Counted from the stretch's first letter, positions 1 through 8,137 are shown. The stretch: 64,000 bases of DNA from Sphingobacterium sp. BN32 (GCF_030503615.1 NZ_CP129963.1:1116001-1180000); one strand, 5' to 3'. A program made the numbers and translations. The notes: generated by a model not told the origin, from the sequence alone.

Positions 1-2
1 AG

Positions 3-1025
3 CTAGATATTAAACTTCCAAACGGGGCGATAGCATCTCTAGCTTCAAAATTCCCCAATGGCGGTATGACGACATTTGATAATTACGTAGGTTCTAGTAA
101 AGGTAAAATTCTGACAGGGAATCTTAAAATGTGGACTGTATTTCCTCGAAAATCCATACTTCATGTCGAAGCCTACGAACTTTATGGAACAGCTGCTTAC
201 TACACGAAAGTTGCTTCAGGTGCCTTTATAGAGAATCCTCTAAATTTTGGGCCTAGCAGTAATTATTTCAGGATTGAAGGATTTACACATACAATGATCA
301 ATGCTGCAGCAGGAAAACTTGCTGAAGCGCTAGCGAATCCCTTGAACTATCCAGACATTATTATAGCATGCATGGAGTCGAAATTCAACGATACCGATTA
401 TACCGCGCTTAGAAGGTATATAGACAAGGGCGGGGCCGTATTCCTAATGATTGAACAAGCTGGCACAACGAACAACCAAGCAGCTTTGAACTTCTTCCAT
501 GATCTCTTTGGTACGGGTGTTTCCCTAGCCGAATACGATGCTGGAGGAGCTGTATACACAATAACGGATCAATATCAAGAATACCTGACTTGGCCATTTG
601 GTGATGCTCGAGGATCGAACTGGGGGCAGCACGATTCAAAGACGCTGTACGTTAGTGGGCTACCGCCTAGTGATGTTGAAATTTATAGTACCACTTCAAG
701 AAACTTTGAACCACAAGATGGCGCAACGATGTTCAGACATAAAACGAAGAATTTCGTTTTTGTTGGAGATACCTATTTTTTAGCCAATTCTTCTAGGAAC
801 TTTCAGTGGGGCTATAACTATAAAAAACCATTTGTTACCTCCGGTACAAATTCCAGTGACTTTCCTATTGCCCATACAAAATATGGCGCAAAAAGTAGCG
901 TAGGTTCCTTAGACCACCCGACGTCAGCAGGATCATGGCAGGTCGAAAACTCCATGATCTTCGGAAATATCTTCTCGCAACTTGTTGCAACCTCCCATTA
1001 TATGGGGATAGACAAAACTCCTTAG
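3..1025 (+). CDS. Fimbrillin-like surface lipoprotein paralog, 3' part only (5' end outside window)
   Basis: The reading frame is open from base 3 with no stop before base 66, so the first in-frame ATG at 66 is internal and the gene starts upstream of the window. About 340 codons are visible. They match, along their whole length, the C-terminal half of the gene at 1616-3562. Shared blocks include SSKGK, FGPxSNY, MFRHKTK and a near-identical end (LVATSHYMGI), so the two are tandem paralogs. The visible part contains a segment with alternating hydrophobic strands and helices (YPDIIIA, then a GGAVFLMIE strand). This resembles a flavodoxin/glutamine-amidotransferase-like alpha/beta fold, which is inference only. 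The N-terminal fimbrillin part is predicted from the paralog and not seen. A strong terminator follows the stop. Confidence 0.75.
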   Translation, partial: LDIKLPNGAIASLASKFPNGGMTTFDNYVGSSKGKILTGNLKMWTVFPRKSILHVEAYELYGTAAYYTKVASGAFIENPLNFGPSSNYFRIEGFTHTMINAAAGKLAEALANPLNYPDIIIACMESKFNDTDYTALRRYIDKGGAVFLMIEQAGTTNNQAALNFFHDLFGTGVSLAEYDAGGAVYTITDQYQEYLTWPFGDARGSNWGQHDSKTLYVSGLPPSDVEIYSTTSRNFEPQDGATMFRHKTKNFVFVGDTYFLANSSRNFQWGYNYKKPFVTSGTNSSDFPIAHTKYGAKSSVGSLDHPTSAGSWQVENSMIFGNIFSQLVATSHYMGIDKTP

Positions 1026-1045
1026 TCTATCGTGTGTTAGTGTGT

Positions 1046-1086
1046 AGCTAGCGTAGGACCTAATCCTGCGCTAGCTTTTGTTTTTT
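1046..1086 (+). terminator. Rho-independent terminator
   Basis: A 12-bp stem (GCTAGCGTAGGA paired with TCCTGCGCTAGC, one G-T wobble), a 5-nt loop and then a T-rich tail. It lies 20 bp after the stop of the first gene and separates the two paralogous fimbrillin-like genes into different transcripts. Confidence 0.85.
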
Positions 1087-1289
1087 GACTTTCGTCAGGT
1101 CGTTAAACAGCGATTTTTTGGGTGTAAAACGCCGCAAAAATACCATTAAAGACAGGATAAAATCTATTTCTGCGCCATTTCCTCAATCATTTCTAGTTTT
1201 GGGAGGGACATAACCTCAATATGGGCGCTCAATTAACACATTGACTTACAATTTTATAGCGTTTTGATTTTTTACATGTCCACCGATAA

Positions 1290-1319
1290 CGTATATCTGA
1301 CGTATATACTATCGTATAT
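1290..1319. promoter_or_regulatory. Three phased CGTATAT repeats upstream of small ORF/fimbrillin unit
   Basis: The heptamer CGTATAT occurs at 1290-1296, 1301-1307 and 1313-1319, one helical turn apart (11 and 12 bp). The gene-free stretch 1087-1414 also has a TAGTTTTG box at 1194-1201 that fits the Bacteroidota -7 pattern TAnnTTTG. The repeats lie between that box and the small ORF, so they could be an operator or a second promoter region. Function is inferred only. Confidence 0.35.
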
Positions 1320-1414
1320 CCTGAGTATTGAAGTATTCTTCCATATTTCCACCAATATTGACATTTGACCAGATTTATCAATTGCATAAATCGTTTACAA
1401 ATTTTTCAAATACG

Positions 1415-1606
1415 ATGGATAACCGTAAAATTTTTACTAGTAACTATGTTCCACCACGCTTAACGAGCGAAGAGCTGGAATTGGAGGGCGGAATTGCCGC
1501 GGTCTCTGCGGCAATTCGACCTGGGGGAGGGACGGATAATGCAAGTCCTTGGGTAACCGAAGAAACTGAAGAGACCATTAATAAAGATTGGGGAATTACT
1601 GACTGA
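1415..1606 (+). CDS. Small peptide upstream of fimbrillin-like gene (63 aa, unknown function)
   Basis: The frame is open from ATG 1328, but the more likely start is ATG 1415, giving a 63-residue product. It has the pattern seen in short peptides beside Bacteroidota fimbrillin genes: an N-terminal Y-x-P-P motif, a LELEGG segment followed by small residues (IAAVSAA), a Gly-rich stretch and a Trp-containing acidic C-terminus. The LELEGG/IAA part looks like a double-glycine leader site, but no ABC peptidase is visible nearby. It ends 9 bp before the start of the large lipoprotein gene, so the two are probably co-transcribed. An antisense ORF covers the same DNA and I consider that one the shadow. 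Function unknown. Confidence 0.45.
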   Translation: MDNRKIFTSNYVPPRLTSEELELEGGIAAVSAAIRPGGGTDNASPWVTEETEETINKDWGITD

Positions 1607-1615
1607 ACCAAGAAG

Positions 1616-3562
1616 ATGAATTCAATATTTAAGATTTTGGTTACATCCAGGATGTTCCAAATTTGGATGGTGATTCTAGTAATGCCGATCATGCTTGGTT
1701 CCTGTCGGAAAGATAGCGCGAGTAGTTCAGGCGGTGAACCTAAATTAGTGATCAATGTTGGCGGTATTGTTGCACCAGTACAGCCTAACCCGATAAAAGC
1801 ATCGTCTGCCATTGAACTTGAAGGTATCTCAGCTTCCAATACCAATGTCAAACCATCAATGAAGGTAGGTCAGTTTTCAATGGATCTACAGGCTTCTAAG
1901 GAAGATATGGATCTGAACCTTAGGCAACCGAACATGTTGAGCAGCACTCCGCGATCTGTTTCAAATAACGGTGCATTAAAGAGTGCCGTCGTGAAGATGA
2001 GTGCGGGTGTCAAATACCGCGTGCTACTTGTTAATACCCTGACACAGCAGGTGGAGATGGACTTTGTAGCAACCGCAGGTGAAATGCTAGAAATTGCTGT
2101 TGTAGAAGGTAGAACCTATCAATGGTGCGCCTATTCTTATAATTCAAGCGATGAGGCTGATCTAGGATCCGTAAATCTTGTGGCTCCAACTATATATTCC
2201 AAACCAGATAAGCCGCTGTTATTTGCCACTGGCCAAATAACCACGGTGCTAGGCACGACTCCAATCTCGATAAACTTTCAACATCAGATGGCGCAATTAA
2301 AAGTAGAAGTGGACACAAAGGGGATGTTCGGGGATATCGTAGATATTTCCGCCTCTTTTGCGGCGAATACAATTAAGGGTGGCGAGTTCAACTTATTGAC
2401 GGGAGCATTCCAAGGCAACTTGTATACCGAAGAGCGCGTTGGTCTACTTAACTTCAAGAATAAGGATACGAGTTCGAATCAGGTAAAAGTGGCAAGTTTT
2501 TATACGGCAGATGTCAACTGCAATTCCTTTGAGGTTCAATTTGCAGATTTGAATGTAAAATTGATCAACGGCAATACGGAGTCTTTAGCGGGTAAATTTC
2601 CGGACGGTGGATCAGTTACTTTTGGAACCTATAACGGTTCAAGTAAAGGAAAGGTGTTAAATGGAGTGATGAAGATGTGGAAGGTATTTCCAAGAAAGAC
2701 AATTTTGCACATCGAGGGAAATGCCGCCTTTAGTTATGGCGCTTCGGTTCCAACCTTGGCCTCGGGTGCATTCTTAAGAAACTCCTATAATTTTGGGCCT
2801 CAAAGTAACTATATGCGTATTGAGGGGTTTGACCACGTCGTCATTTCCCCGGTTGCAAACAGTTTAAGGGATAAATTAGCAAACCCTGCAACTTATCCAG
2901 ATGTAGTCATTGCCGGCATGTTTGCTGGATTTAACGCGGCTGATTATGATGCCTTATACAATTACATCGAAAGAGGGGGAGTTGTCTTTTTAATGATCGA
3001 AACGGAAACGCCGAACGTCGAAAATTTTATGACGAAAATATTCGGCACTCCAATCGACGCAGTAATTCATGATGCCGCCGGAGCCGTTTATAAAATGACG
3101 ACAGAAGATGCCGATGTGTTGAACTATTGTTTCGGCGACGTTCGAGGCGTTTATTGGGGGGAGGATGGCTCGCATAGTCTATATCTGAACGGTATTCCAG
3201 CATCATCCGTAATCAGTTATACCGGTTCATCCCGAAACTTTGCTGCGGCAACAGGATTGACCATGTTTAGACATAAAACAAAGCATTTCTTCTATGTAGG
3301 TGATACCAGTTTTTTGTCATGTAATAAACTAAATGGCGAGACAAGCAGCTATATATACTTTCCTTTCGCCACAACGACCGATGGCCATGATTTTCCAGTT
3401 CCTAAATCGAAGTTTGGGGAGCTCGCAGCACCTGGTTCGCCCGATTATCCACAATTCAACTATGTTAATTATGCCAAGGTATATAATGCTGTTATTTTTG
3501 GAAATGTATTCGCTCGATTGGTTGCGACGTCCCATTATATGGGGATCAATCGTAACCCGTAG
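1616..3562 (+). CDS. Fimbrillin-like lipoprotein with C-terminal alpha/beta domain
   Basis: The 648-aa product has a lipoprotein signal (hydrophobic segment ending in LGSC, Cys about 29). Residues about 80-330 look like a Mfa/FimA-type fimbrillin domain, with the characteristic strand ISINFQHQMAQLKVEV near 217-235 followed by a GGEFNLLTG-type turn. From about 335 to the end lies the domain shared with the upstream paralog, including YPDVVIAGM and RGGVVFLMIE, which suggests a Rossmann or amidotransferase-like fold of unknown role. The protein is probably surface-exposed, anchored by lipid, and a structural or adhesive component. I do not recognise a named family for the C-terminal domain. The fimbrillin call rests on the N-terminal pattern only. 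A terminator follows. Confidence 0.7.
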   Translation: MNSIFKILVTSRMFQIWMVILVMPIMLGSCRKDSASSSGGEPKLVINVGGIVAPVQPNPIKASSAIELEGISASNTNVKPSMKVGQFSMDLQASKEDMDLNLRQPNMLSSTPRSVSNNGALKSAVVKMSAGVKYRVLLVNTLTQQVEMDFVATAGEMLEIAVVEGRTYQWCAYSYNSSDEADLGSVNLVAPTIYSKPDKPLLFATGQITTVLGTTPISINFQHQMAQLKVEVDTKGMFGDIVDISASFAANTIKGGEFNLLTGAFQGNLYTEERVGLLNFKNKDTSSNQVKVASFYTADVNCNSFEVQFADLNVKLINGNTESLAGKFPDGGSVTFGTYNGSSKGKVLNGVMKMWKVFPRKTILHIEGNAAFSYGASVPTLASGAFLRNSYNFGPQSNYMRIEGFDHVVISPVANSLRDKLANPATYPDVVIAGMFAGFNAADYDALYNYIERGGVVFLMIETETPNVENFMTKIFGTPIDAVIHDAAGAVYKMTTEDADVLNYCFGDVRGVYWGEDGSHSLYLNGIPASSVISYTGSSRNFAAATGLTMFRHKTKHFFYVGDTSFLSCNKLNGETSSYIYFPFATTTDGHDFPVPKSKFGELAAPGSPDYPQFNYVNYAKVYNAVIFGNVFARLVATSHYMGINRNP

Positions 3563-3621
3563 ACAATACGCTATTCGCTGTAGCTTGCGAAGGCTTAGTC
3601 ATAAGGTACTTTTAGTTTTAT

Positions 3622-3660
3622 AAAAATAGAGAGACTACTCGCAAGGGTAGTCTCTCTTTG
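3622..3660. terminator. Bidirectional terminator between convergent genes
   Basis: An 11-bp perfect stem (AGAGAGACTAC with GTAGTCTCTCT) with an 8-nt loop. A-rich sequence precedes it and TTTG follows. It sits between the stop of the fimbrillin-like gene and the 3' end of the convergent Crp/Fnr gene. Confidence 0.8.
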
Positions 3661-3682
3661 ATTAGGGTTTGCAGACGGACTG

Positions 3683-4294
3683 CTAGTTCAGCCCATCGGC
3701 AGGGACAAATACCTTCCCTTTAATAATTTGCAAGATTTCTTTTCTTTCCATCTGCTTCATGGTCCGGATAATCGTTTCCACACGCAAGCCTGTCATATTC
3801 GCAAGCTGTTGCCGCGTCAACATAAGCCGATGGCATTCCTGACATATGAGTCGTCGGTCTTCGTTCAATTTATGAATTAGCTTGAGCAAGATATCCTCTG
3901 GCCGGAAATTGCAGACGAGACTCGTTAGGAATTGTTTAAAATGGAGATCCTTAGCGATTTTTTGAGCAAAGAATTGGTAGAAGCAACTGTACTCCTTCAG
4001 TATTTCTTTAAATCCGTCCTTGCTAACTTTAATTAGGGTAGTGGGGGAGTCGGCGACAGCAGTAATTCCGTGAAGCCCGTCATCAAAAATTGCAACTTCA
4101 CCAAATCCATCATTCGCACAGGCCACCTTGTGTAATACCTCTCGGCCATCGTCTAAGAAATTACTTAAACGTACGCGACCGGTAAGGATCTGATAGTAAT
4201 AATTACTATTACTATTCTCGTGGTAGATTACTTCTCCAGCATCAACATTCTTTTTGACCGCTCCTTTTTCCAAAAGTATTTCGATTGGAATCAT
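3683..4294 (-). CDS. Crp/Fnr-family transcriptional regulator of the nos region
   Basis: The 203-aa protein has an N-terminal cyclic-nucleotide-binding-like beta-roll (about 10-110, with GRVRL and GFGEVAIFDD motifs), a dimerisation helix (about 110-140) and a C-terminal winged helix with the recognition segment LTRQQLANMTGLRVET (160-175). The N-terminal Cys cluster of classical FNR is absent. Five Cys are spread elsewhere (59, 104, 128, 151, 154), with a CxxCH motif at 151-155 just before the DNA-binding domain. It is divergent from the cytochrome c-nosZ operon, so it is probably an oxygen- or nitrogen-oxide-responsive controller of N2O reduction; the ligand is unknown. A perfect Crp-type palindrome lies in the divergent intergenic region. 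Confidence 0.85.
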   Translation of the reverse strand: MIPIEILLEKGAVKKNVDAGEVIYHENSNSNYYYQILTGRVRLSNFLDDGREVLHKVACANDGFGEVAIFDDGLHGITAVADSPTTLIKVSKDGFKEILKEYSCFYQFFAQKIAKDLHFKQFLTSLVCNFRPEDILLKLIHKLNEDRRLICQECHRLMLTRQQLANMTGLRVETIIRTMKQMERKEILQIIKGKVFVPADGLN

Positions 4295-4327
4295 AGTCTA
4301 AATGTTTTAGAAATAATAAATATTAAC

Positions 4328-4335
4328 CAAAACTA
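4328..4335 (-). promoter_or_regulatory. Predicted -7 box of the Crp/Fnr gene
   Basis: On the minus strand this reads TAGTTTTG, matching the Bacteroidota -7 pattern TAnnTTTG. It lies 34 bp upstream of the regulator's start codon. The Crp-type palindrome is centred about 52 bp further upstream, a common activation distance, which would fit autoregulation. Confidence 0.4.
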
Positions 4336-4378
4336 TTAACAGCTACCTGTTTATCCGCTGATATGTGTCAACTCAAAA

Positions 4379-4394
4379 TGTGATTAAAATCACA
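4379..4394. promoter_or_regulatory. Crp/Fnr-type operator palindrome
   Basis: The sequence TGTGATTAAAATCACA has 7-bp perfect inverted arms around AA and matches the classical TGTGA-N6-TCACA Crp consensus exactly. It lies in the 269-bp gap between the divergent Crp/Fnr gene and the cytochrome c/nosZ operon. The most likely binder is the adjacent regulator. It is about 120 bp upstream of the predicted cytochrome -7 box, so control of that side would need looping or another site. Confidence 0.65.
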
Positions 4395-4506
4395 ATTTCT
4401 AGCAATGCCCTCATAAATAAGGTGCTATGGTATTTTTTACCGCTTCTTGATAGAAGTCGTTTTCTAAATATGATTGAACGCATAAAATCACTGCTATTTG
4501 TCAAGA

Positions 4507-4514
4507 TACCTTTG
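4507..4514 (+). promoter_or_regulatory. Predicted -7 box of the cytochrome c-nosZ operon
   Basis: TACCTTTG matches TAnnTTTG and lies 49 bp before the cytochrome c ATG. No good -33 TTG is found at the usual distance, as often seen in activator-dependent promoters. Confidence 0.45.
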
Positions 4515-4563
4515 TAATAACAATAATACATGATCTCTTCGGAGTAAGGAAAACTGACAAACT

Positions 4564-5040
4564 ATGAAAAAACTAATGGTATTCTGTTTGATCGCGGTGT
4601 CAATCTACGCCTGTTCTTCAAACAACAACGACAACAAAAACGCGGAGTCTACTTCAGAGGTAAGTGCTCCTGCGAGCAACGATGCGAGTGCTTACGACGA
4701 GCATCGTGGAGAGGGAAAATTTACTAACGTGGAAATCGGCGAGAAGTTAGATCCCGCAATGGCCGCGAAAGGCAAGCTCGTTGCTGATGTTAAATGTGCA
4801 TCATGCCACAAACTGACAGACGAGCGACTAGTAGGACCAGGATGGAAGGGCGTCACAGAACGTAGAAAAGCAGAATGGGTGATGAACTTTGTAACAAATC
4901 CTGATCCGATGTTAGACAAAGACCCAGCATTACAAGCGCAATTAGAATTGTGTTTAGTGCGCATGCCTAATCAGAATATTACTGATGAGGAAGCACGTCA
5001 AGTCTATGAATATATGCGCGAAAATGATGGTGTCAAATAA
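4564..5040 (+). CDS. Mono-haem cytochrome c lipoprotein preceding nosZ
   Basis: A 158-aa lipoprotein with signal ending SIYAC (Cys 17), a low-complexity Ser/Asn/Glu linker to about residue 50, and a class I cytochrome c domain. The haem motif CASCH is followed by LVGPGWKGV and a C-terminal Met (RMPNQNIT) that is the likely sixth ligand. It is the first gene of the nos unit, 38 bp before nosZ. In clade II N2O reducers a c-type cytochrome encoded beside nosZ is thought to hand electrons to the CuA site, so this is the probable immediate electron donor, anchored on the periplasmic side. The electron-donor role is inferred from position. Confidence 0.85.
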   Translation: MKKLMVFCLIAVSIYACSSNNNDNKNAESTSEVSAPASNDASAYDEHRGEGKFTNVEIGEKLDPAMAAKGKLVADVKCASCHKLTDERLVGPGWKGVTERRKAEWVMNFVTNPDPMLDKDPALQAQLELCLVRMPNQNITDEEARQVYEYMRENDGVK

Positions 5041-5078
5041 TAGATAGCACATTTTATTAACCCCAAATTCATAATATA

Positions 5079-7067
5079 ATGGAATTTAAAAAGTATGTAT
5101 TAGCAGGGTTGGCAGCGGCGACGCTGATGTCAACTTTCCAGTCCTGTAAGCCGAAAGGCGCAAGCGAAGCCGTAAGTGGCAATGCTGCCGAGAAAGCTTA
5201 CGTAGCCCCCGGGAAACTCGATGAATTTTACAACTTCGTGTCTGGAGGTTTCAGTGGACAGTTAGCAGTTTATGGTTTGCCGTCGGGTAGACTATTACGC
5301 GTAATTCCGGTCTTTTCTTTGGACCCGGAAAAAGGATGGGGATTTAGTGAGGAAACCAAACCAATGTTGGAAACATCACATGGAAATGTGCCTTGGGATG
5401 ACTTGCACCACGTGCAGATCTCAAAAACCGATGGTGAATATGACGGTAAGTGGGTATTCGTAAATGCGAATAATACACCACGTATCGCTCGTGTAGATTT
5501 AACAACTTTCCGTACAGCGGAGATCCTAGAATTGCCGAATAGCGGCGGTAACCACTCATCGCCATTTATTACCGAGAATACAGAGTATGTTGTAGCGGGT
5601 ACTCGTTTCTCTGTTCCACCGGATGATAGAGATTGTGATGTGCCGATCAATTCTTACAAAAAGAATTTCCGTGGTACGTTGAGCTTTGTGAGCGTGAATA
5701 AAGACAACGGTAACATGGATTTAGCATTCCAGATTGAAACCCCTGGTGTAAACTACGATTTAAGCCGCGCCGGTAAAGGGAAATCGCATGGATGGTTCTT
5801 CTTCTCTACCTACAATACGGAACAGGCAAATACCCTATTGGAAGTAAATGCTTCGAAAAATGACAAGGACTTTATTCTTGCCGTGAACTGGAAAAAAGCA
5901 GAAGAGTATTTGAAAGCAGGTAAAGGTAGAAAGGTTTCTAATTTAAAATATGCGCATAACGTTTATGACGAGAAATCGCATACGGCAAAATCTGAATTCA
6001 AAACAGAAACTATTGTCTTAAATGCGGAAGAATTAGAAGGTCTTTGTTACTACATCCCATGTCCTAAATCTCCACACGGAGTCGATGTAGATCCTACAGG
6101 TGAGTACATCGTAGGTTCTGGTAAACTAGCGGCTTTGATCCCTGTATTCTCTTTTGACAAAATGCAGAAAGCTATCGCCGGTAAAAAATTCGACGGCCAA
6201 TTCGGTGGGATTCCAATTATCAAATACGAAGAAGCCTTGTATGGAGAGGTTGAAAAACCAGGTTTAGGTCCATTACACACAGAATTCGACGGTAAGGGAA
6301 ATGCGATTACTTCATTCTTCGTATCATCTGAATTAGTGAAATGGAACATCAAAGACCTAAAGGTTATCGATCGTGTTCCAACTTACTACTCAACAGGTCA
6401 CTTAATGATTCCAGGTGGAGATACCAAAACTCCAGATGCGAAATACGTAGTAGCTTACAACAAGATCACAAAAGACCGTTATTTGCCAACAGGTCCTGAG
6501 TTATCTCAAAGTGCGCAGTTATTTGACATCTCTGGCGATAAGATGCAGCTGATTCTGGACTTCCCAACTATTGGTGAGCCGCATCATGCGCAAGCGATGC
6601 GTGCAGATAAGATTAAAGAGCGTTCATTGAAAATCTATAAGATTGAAGAAAACTCACATCCTTTTGCTGCTAAAGGAGAGAAAGAAGCTCGTGTAGAACG
6701 CAAAGGCAACCAAGTTCATGTTTACTTAACAGCTATTCGTTCGCACTTTGCTCCGGATAATATTGAAGGTATTCAATTGGGCGATGAGGTTTATTTCCAC
6801 GTAACAAACATTGAACAAGACTGGGATATGCCACACGGCTTTGCTGTTAAAGGCGCTAGAAACGGAGAATTATTAATCATGCCGGGAGAGACCCAAACTT
6901 TAAAATGGGTTCCTGATCGCGTTGGTGTATTCCCATTCTATTGTACCGACTTCTGTAGTGCTTTGCACCAGGAAATGCAAGGATATATCCGCATCTCTAA
7001 AAAAGGTAGCAATGTGCCAGTTACTTATAGCGTAGGTACTAATTTGCCTGCAGATAGTGCAAACTAA
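5079..7067 (+). CDS. nosZ: Nitrous-oxide reductase NosZ, Sec-dependent clade II
   Basis: The 662-aa protein reduces N2O to N2 in the periplasm. The N-terminus is a Sec-type lipoprotein signal (FQSC, Cys 23), not a twin-Arg leader, which marks clade II (atypical) NosZ. The seven CuZ histidines can be assigned to LHH (110, 111), GNHSS (159), PHGVD (333), LHTEF (400), GHLMI (441) and EPHHA (502/503). The C-terminal cupredoxin domain carries the CuA motif CTDFCSALHQEM (Cys 622, Cys 626, His 630, Met 633). Length and motifs are complete, so the enzyme should be functional. It is followed by the accessory genes for copper loading. No nir or nor genes are in the window, so it may serve N2O from elsewhere. 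Confidence 0.97.
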   Translation: MEFKKYVLAGLAAATLMSTFQSCKPKGASEAVSGNAAEKAYVAPGKLDEFYNFVSGGFSGQLAVYGLPSGRLLRVIPVFSLDPEKGWGFSEETKPMLETSHGNVPWDDLHHVQISKTDGEYDGKWVFVNANNTPRIARVDLTTFRTAEILELPNSGGNHSSPFITENTEYVVAGTRFSVPPDDRDCDVPINSYKKNFRGTLSFVSVNKDNGNMDLAFQIETPGVNYDLSRAGKGKSHGWFFFSTYNTEQANTLLEVNASKNDKDFILAVNWKKAEEYLKAGKGRKVSNLKYAHNVYDEKSHTAKSEFKTETIVLNAEELEGLCYYIPCPKSPHGVDVDPTGEYIVGSGKLAALIPVFSFDKMQKAIAGKKFDGQFGGIPIIKYEEALYGEVEKPGLGPLHTEFDGKGNAITSFFVSSELVKWNIKDLKVIDRVPTYYSTGHLMIPGGDTKTPDAKYVVAYNKITKDRYLPTGPELSQSAQLFDISGDKMQLILDFPTIGEPHHAQAMRADKIKERSLKIYKIEENSHPFAAKGEKEARVERKGNQVHVYLTAIRSHFAPDNIEGIQLGDEVYFHVTNIEQDWDMPHGFAVKGARNGELLIMPGETQTLKWVPDRVGVFPFYCTDFCSALHQEMQGYIRISKKGSNVPVTYSVGTNLPADSAN

Positions 7068-7078
7068 AAAAACTAAAG

Positions 7079-7675
7079 ATGAAAACTAACTACAACATGT
7101 CACCTTTGCACCGCGTCCTCATCGGACTCTGCGGGGTGGCTTTAGTAGCAGTCATCTTCTTACCTATTTGGCGTATTGAGCTGGATGCAGCTCAATACCC
7201 CGAAGGGTTAGAACTGCAAATTTATAGTAATAAGCTAGCAGGGGAAGTTGAGATTATCAACGGATTGAACCACTATATCGGTATGAAGACGCTGCATGCA
7301 GCTGACTTTATCGAATTCACAGTGCTGCCGTACATCATCGCTGCCTTTGCTGCCTTATTCCTTTTTGTTGCCATTCGCAACAAGAGAAAAGCCTTGTATT
7401 TCCTATTCTTTGCCTTCCTTCTTTTTGGGGTGGTGGCAATGGTTGATTTTTATGTCTGGGAGTACAATTATGGGCATAATCTGGATCCTAATGCGCCTAT
7501 TAAAGTGCCAGGGATGTCCTATCAACCTCCATTAATCGGCTATAAGCAATTACTGAACTTTGGAGCCTATTCAATCCCTGATATCGGAGGTTGGATATTT
7601 ATCCTAGTTGGTGTCATCGTCGCTTATTGTTCAGTCCAGGAATGGAGAAAATCAAAAAACACAAAACTAGATTGA
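7079..7675 (+). CDS. Nos-operon integral membrane protein (NosB-like position)
   Basis: The 198-aa protein has four predicted membrane segments: about 11-30, 80-105, 107-128 and 165-188. Between the first two lies a periplasmic loop (about 35-75) with a conserved-looking NHYIGMKTLHAADF stretch, and a second loop contains HNLDP. It starts 11 bp after nosZ and is followed by nosL. Clade II nos clusters usually have an unnamed or NosB-type membrane protein in this place; I assign it by position and topology and do not recognise a catalytic motif. The His/Met in the loops could relate to copper or electron transfer, which is inference. Confidence 0.7.
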   Translation: MKTNYNMSPLHRVLIGLCGVALVAVIFLPIWRIELDAAQYPEGLELQIYSNKLAGEVEIINGLNHYIGMKTLHAADFIEFTVLPYIIAAFAALFLFVAIRNKRKALYFLFFAFLLFGVVAMVDFYVWEYNYGHNLDPNAPIKVPGMSYQPPLIGYKQLLNFGAYSIPDIGGWIFILVGVIVAYCSVQEWRKSKNTKLD

Positions 7676-7677
7676 TT

Positions 7678-8127
7678 ATGAAGAGCTGTAAGATTTTATT
7701 GCTATGCCTGAGTAGCGTGATGTTGCTGATGTTTGGATTGCAAGCTTGTCAAGGTAACAATGAACCTAAGCCGATTAAGTATGGATCGGATCAGTGTGCA
7801 TATTGTAAGATGACAGTGAGCGACCCTCGTTTCGGCACACAGCTACTGACTAAGAAAGGACGGGCTTATAACTTTGACGATGTTCAATGTATGGTCGCTT
7901 TCGTCAAAGAAAATCAAGTGAAGAAGGAAGATGTTGCGGTATTTTTCTTACCGGATTATTCAACAAATAAGTTGTTGCCGGCGGAGAAGATGTTCTACTT
8001 AAAAAGTGAAAAACTAAAAAGTCCGATGCGCGGAGATATTGCTGCTTTTAGCGATAGCGCAGATTTGGAAAAAACAAAAGCCTCGGTAGGTGGGACTACC
8101 ATGACATGGGACGATTTGTGGAAATAG
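7678..8127 (+). CDS. nosL: Copper chaperone lipoprotein NosL
   Basis: I place the start at ATG 7678, because it gives a proper lipoprotein signal (LMFGLQAC). The longer frame from 7591 overlaps the previous gene and adds a non-signal extension. The mature protein carries CAYCKM near the start, the Cu(I)-binding signature of NosL, followed by the conserved FDDVQCM segment. It delivers copper for assembly of the CuZ centre of NosZ. It begins 2 bp after the stop of the membrane-protein gene, indicating translational coupling. Length (149 aa) is usual for the family. Confidence 0.92.
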   Translation: MKSCKILLLCLSSVMLLMFGLQACQGNNEPKPIKYGSDQCAYCKMTVSDPRFGTQLLTKKGRAYNFDDVQCMVAFVKENQVKKEDVAVFFLPDYSTNKLLPAEKMFYLKSEKLKSPMRGDIAAFSDSADLEKTKASVGGTTMTWDDLWK

Positions 8128-8137
8128 TTTGAACGCG

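Noticed and set aside
1444..1851. Minus-strand ORF of 135 aa
   Set aside because: Antisense to the small ORF and the start of the fimbrillin-like gene; no signal, motif or promoter. The plus-strand frames have clear protein features.
4471..4490. Second Crp/Fnr site (TGATT ... AATCA) near the cytochrome promoter
   Set aside because: Spacing between arms is 10 bp instead of 2, so it does not fit the same protein.
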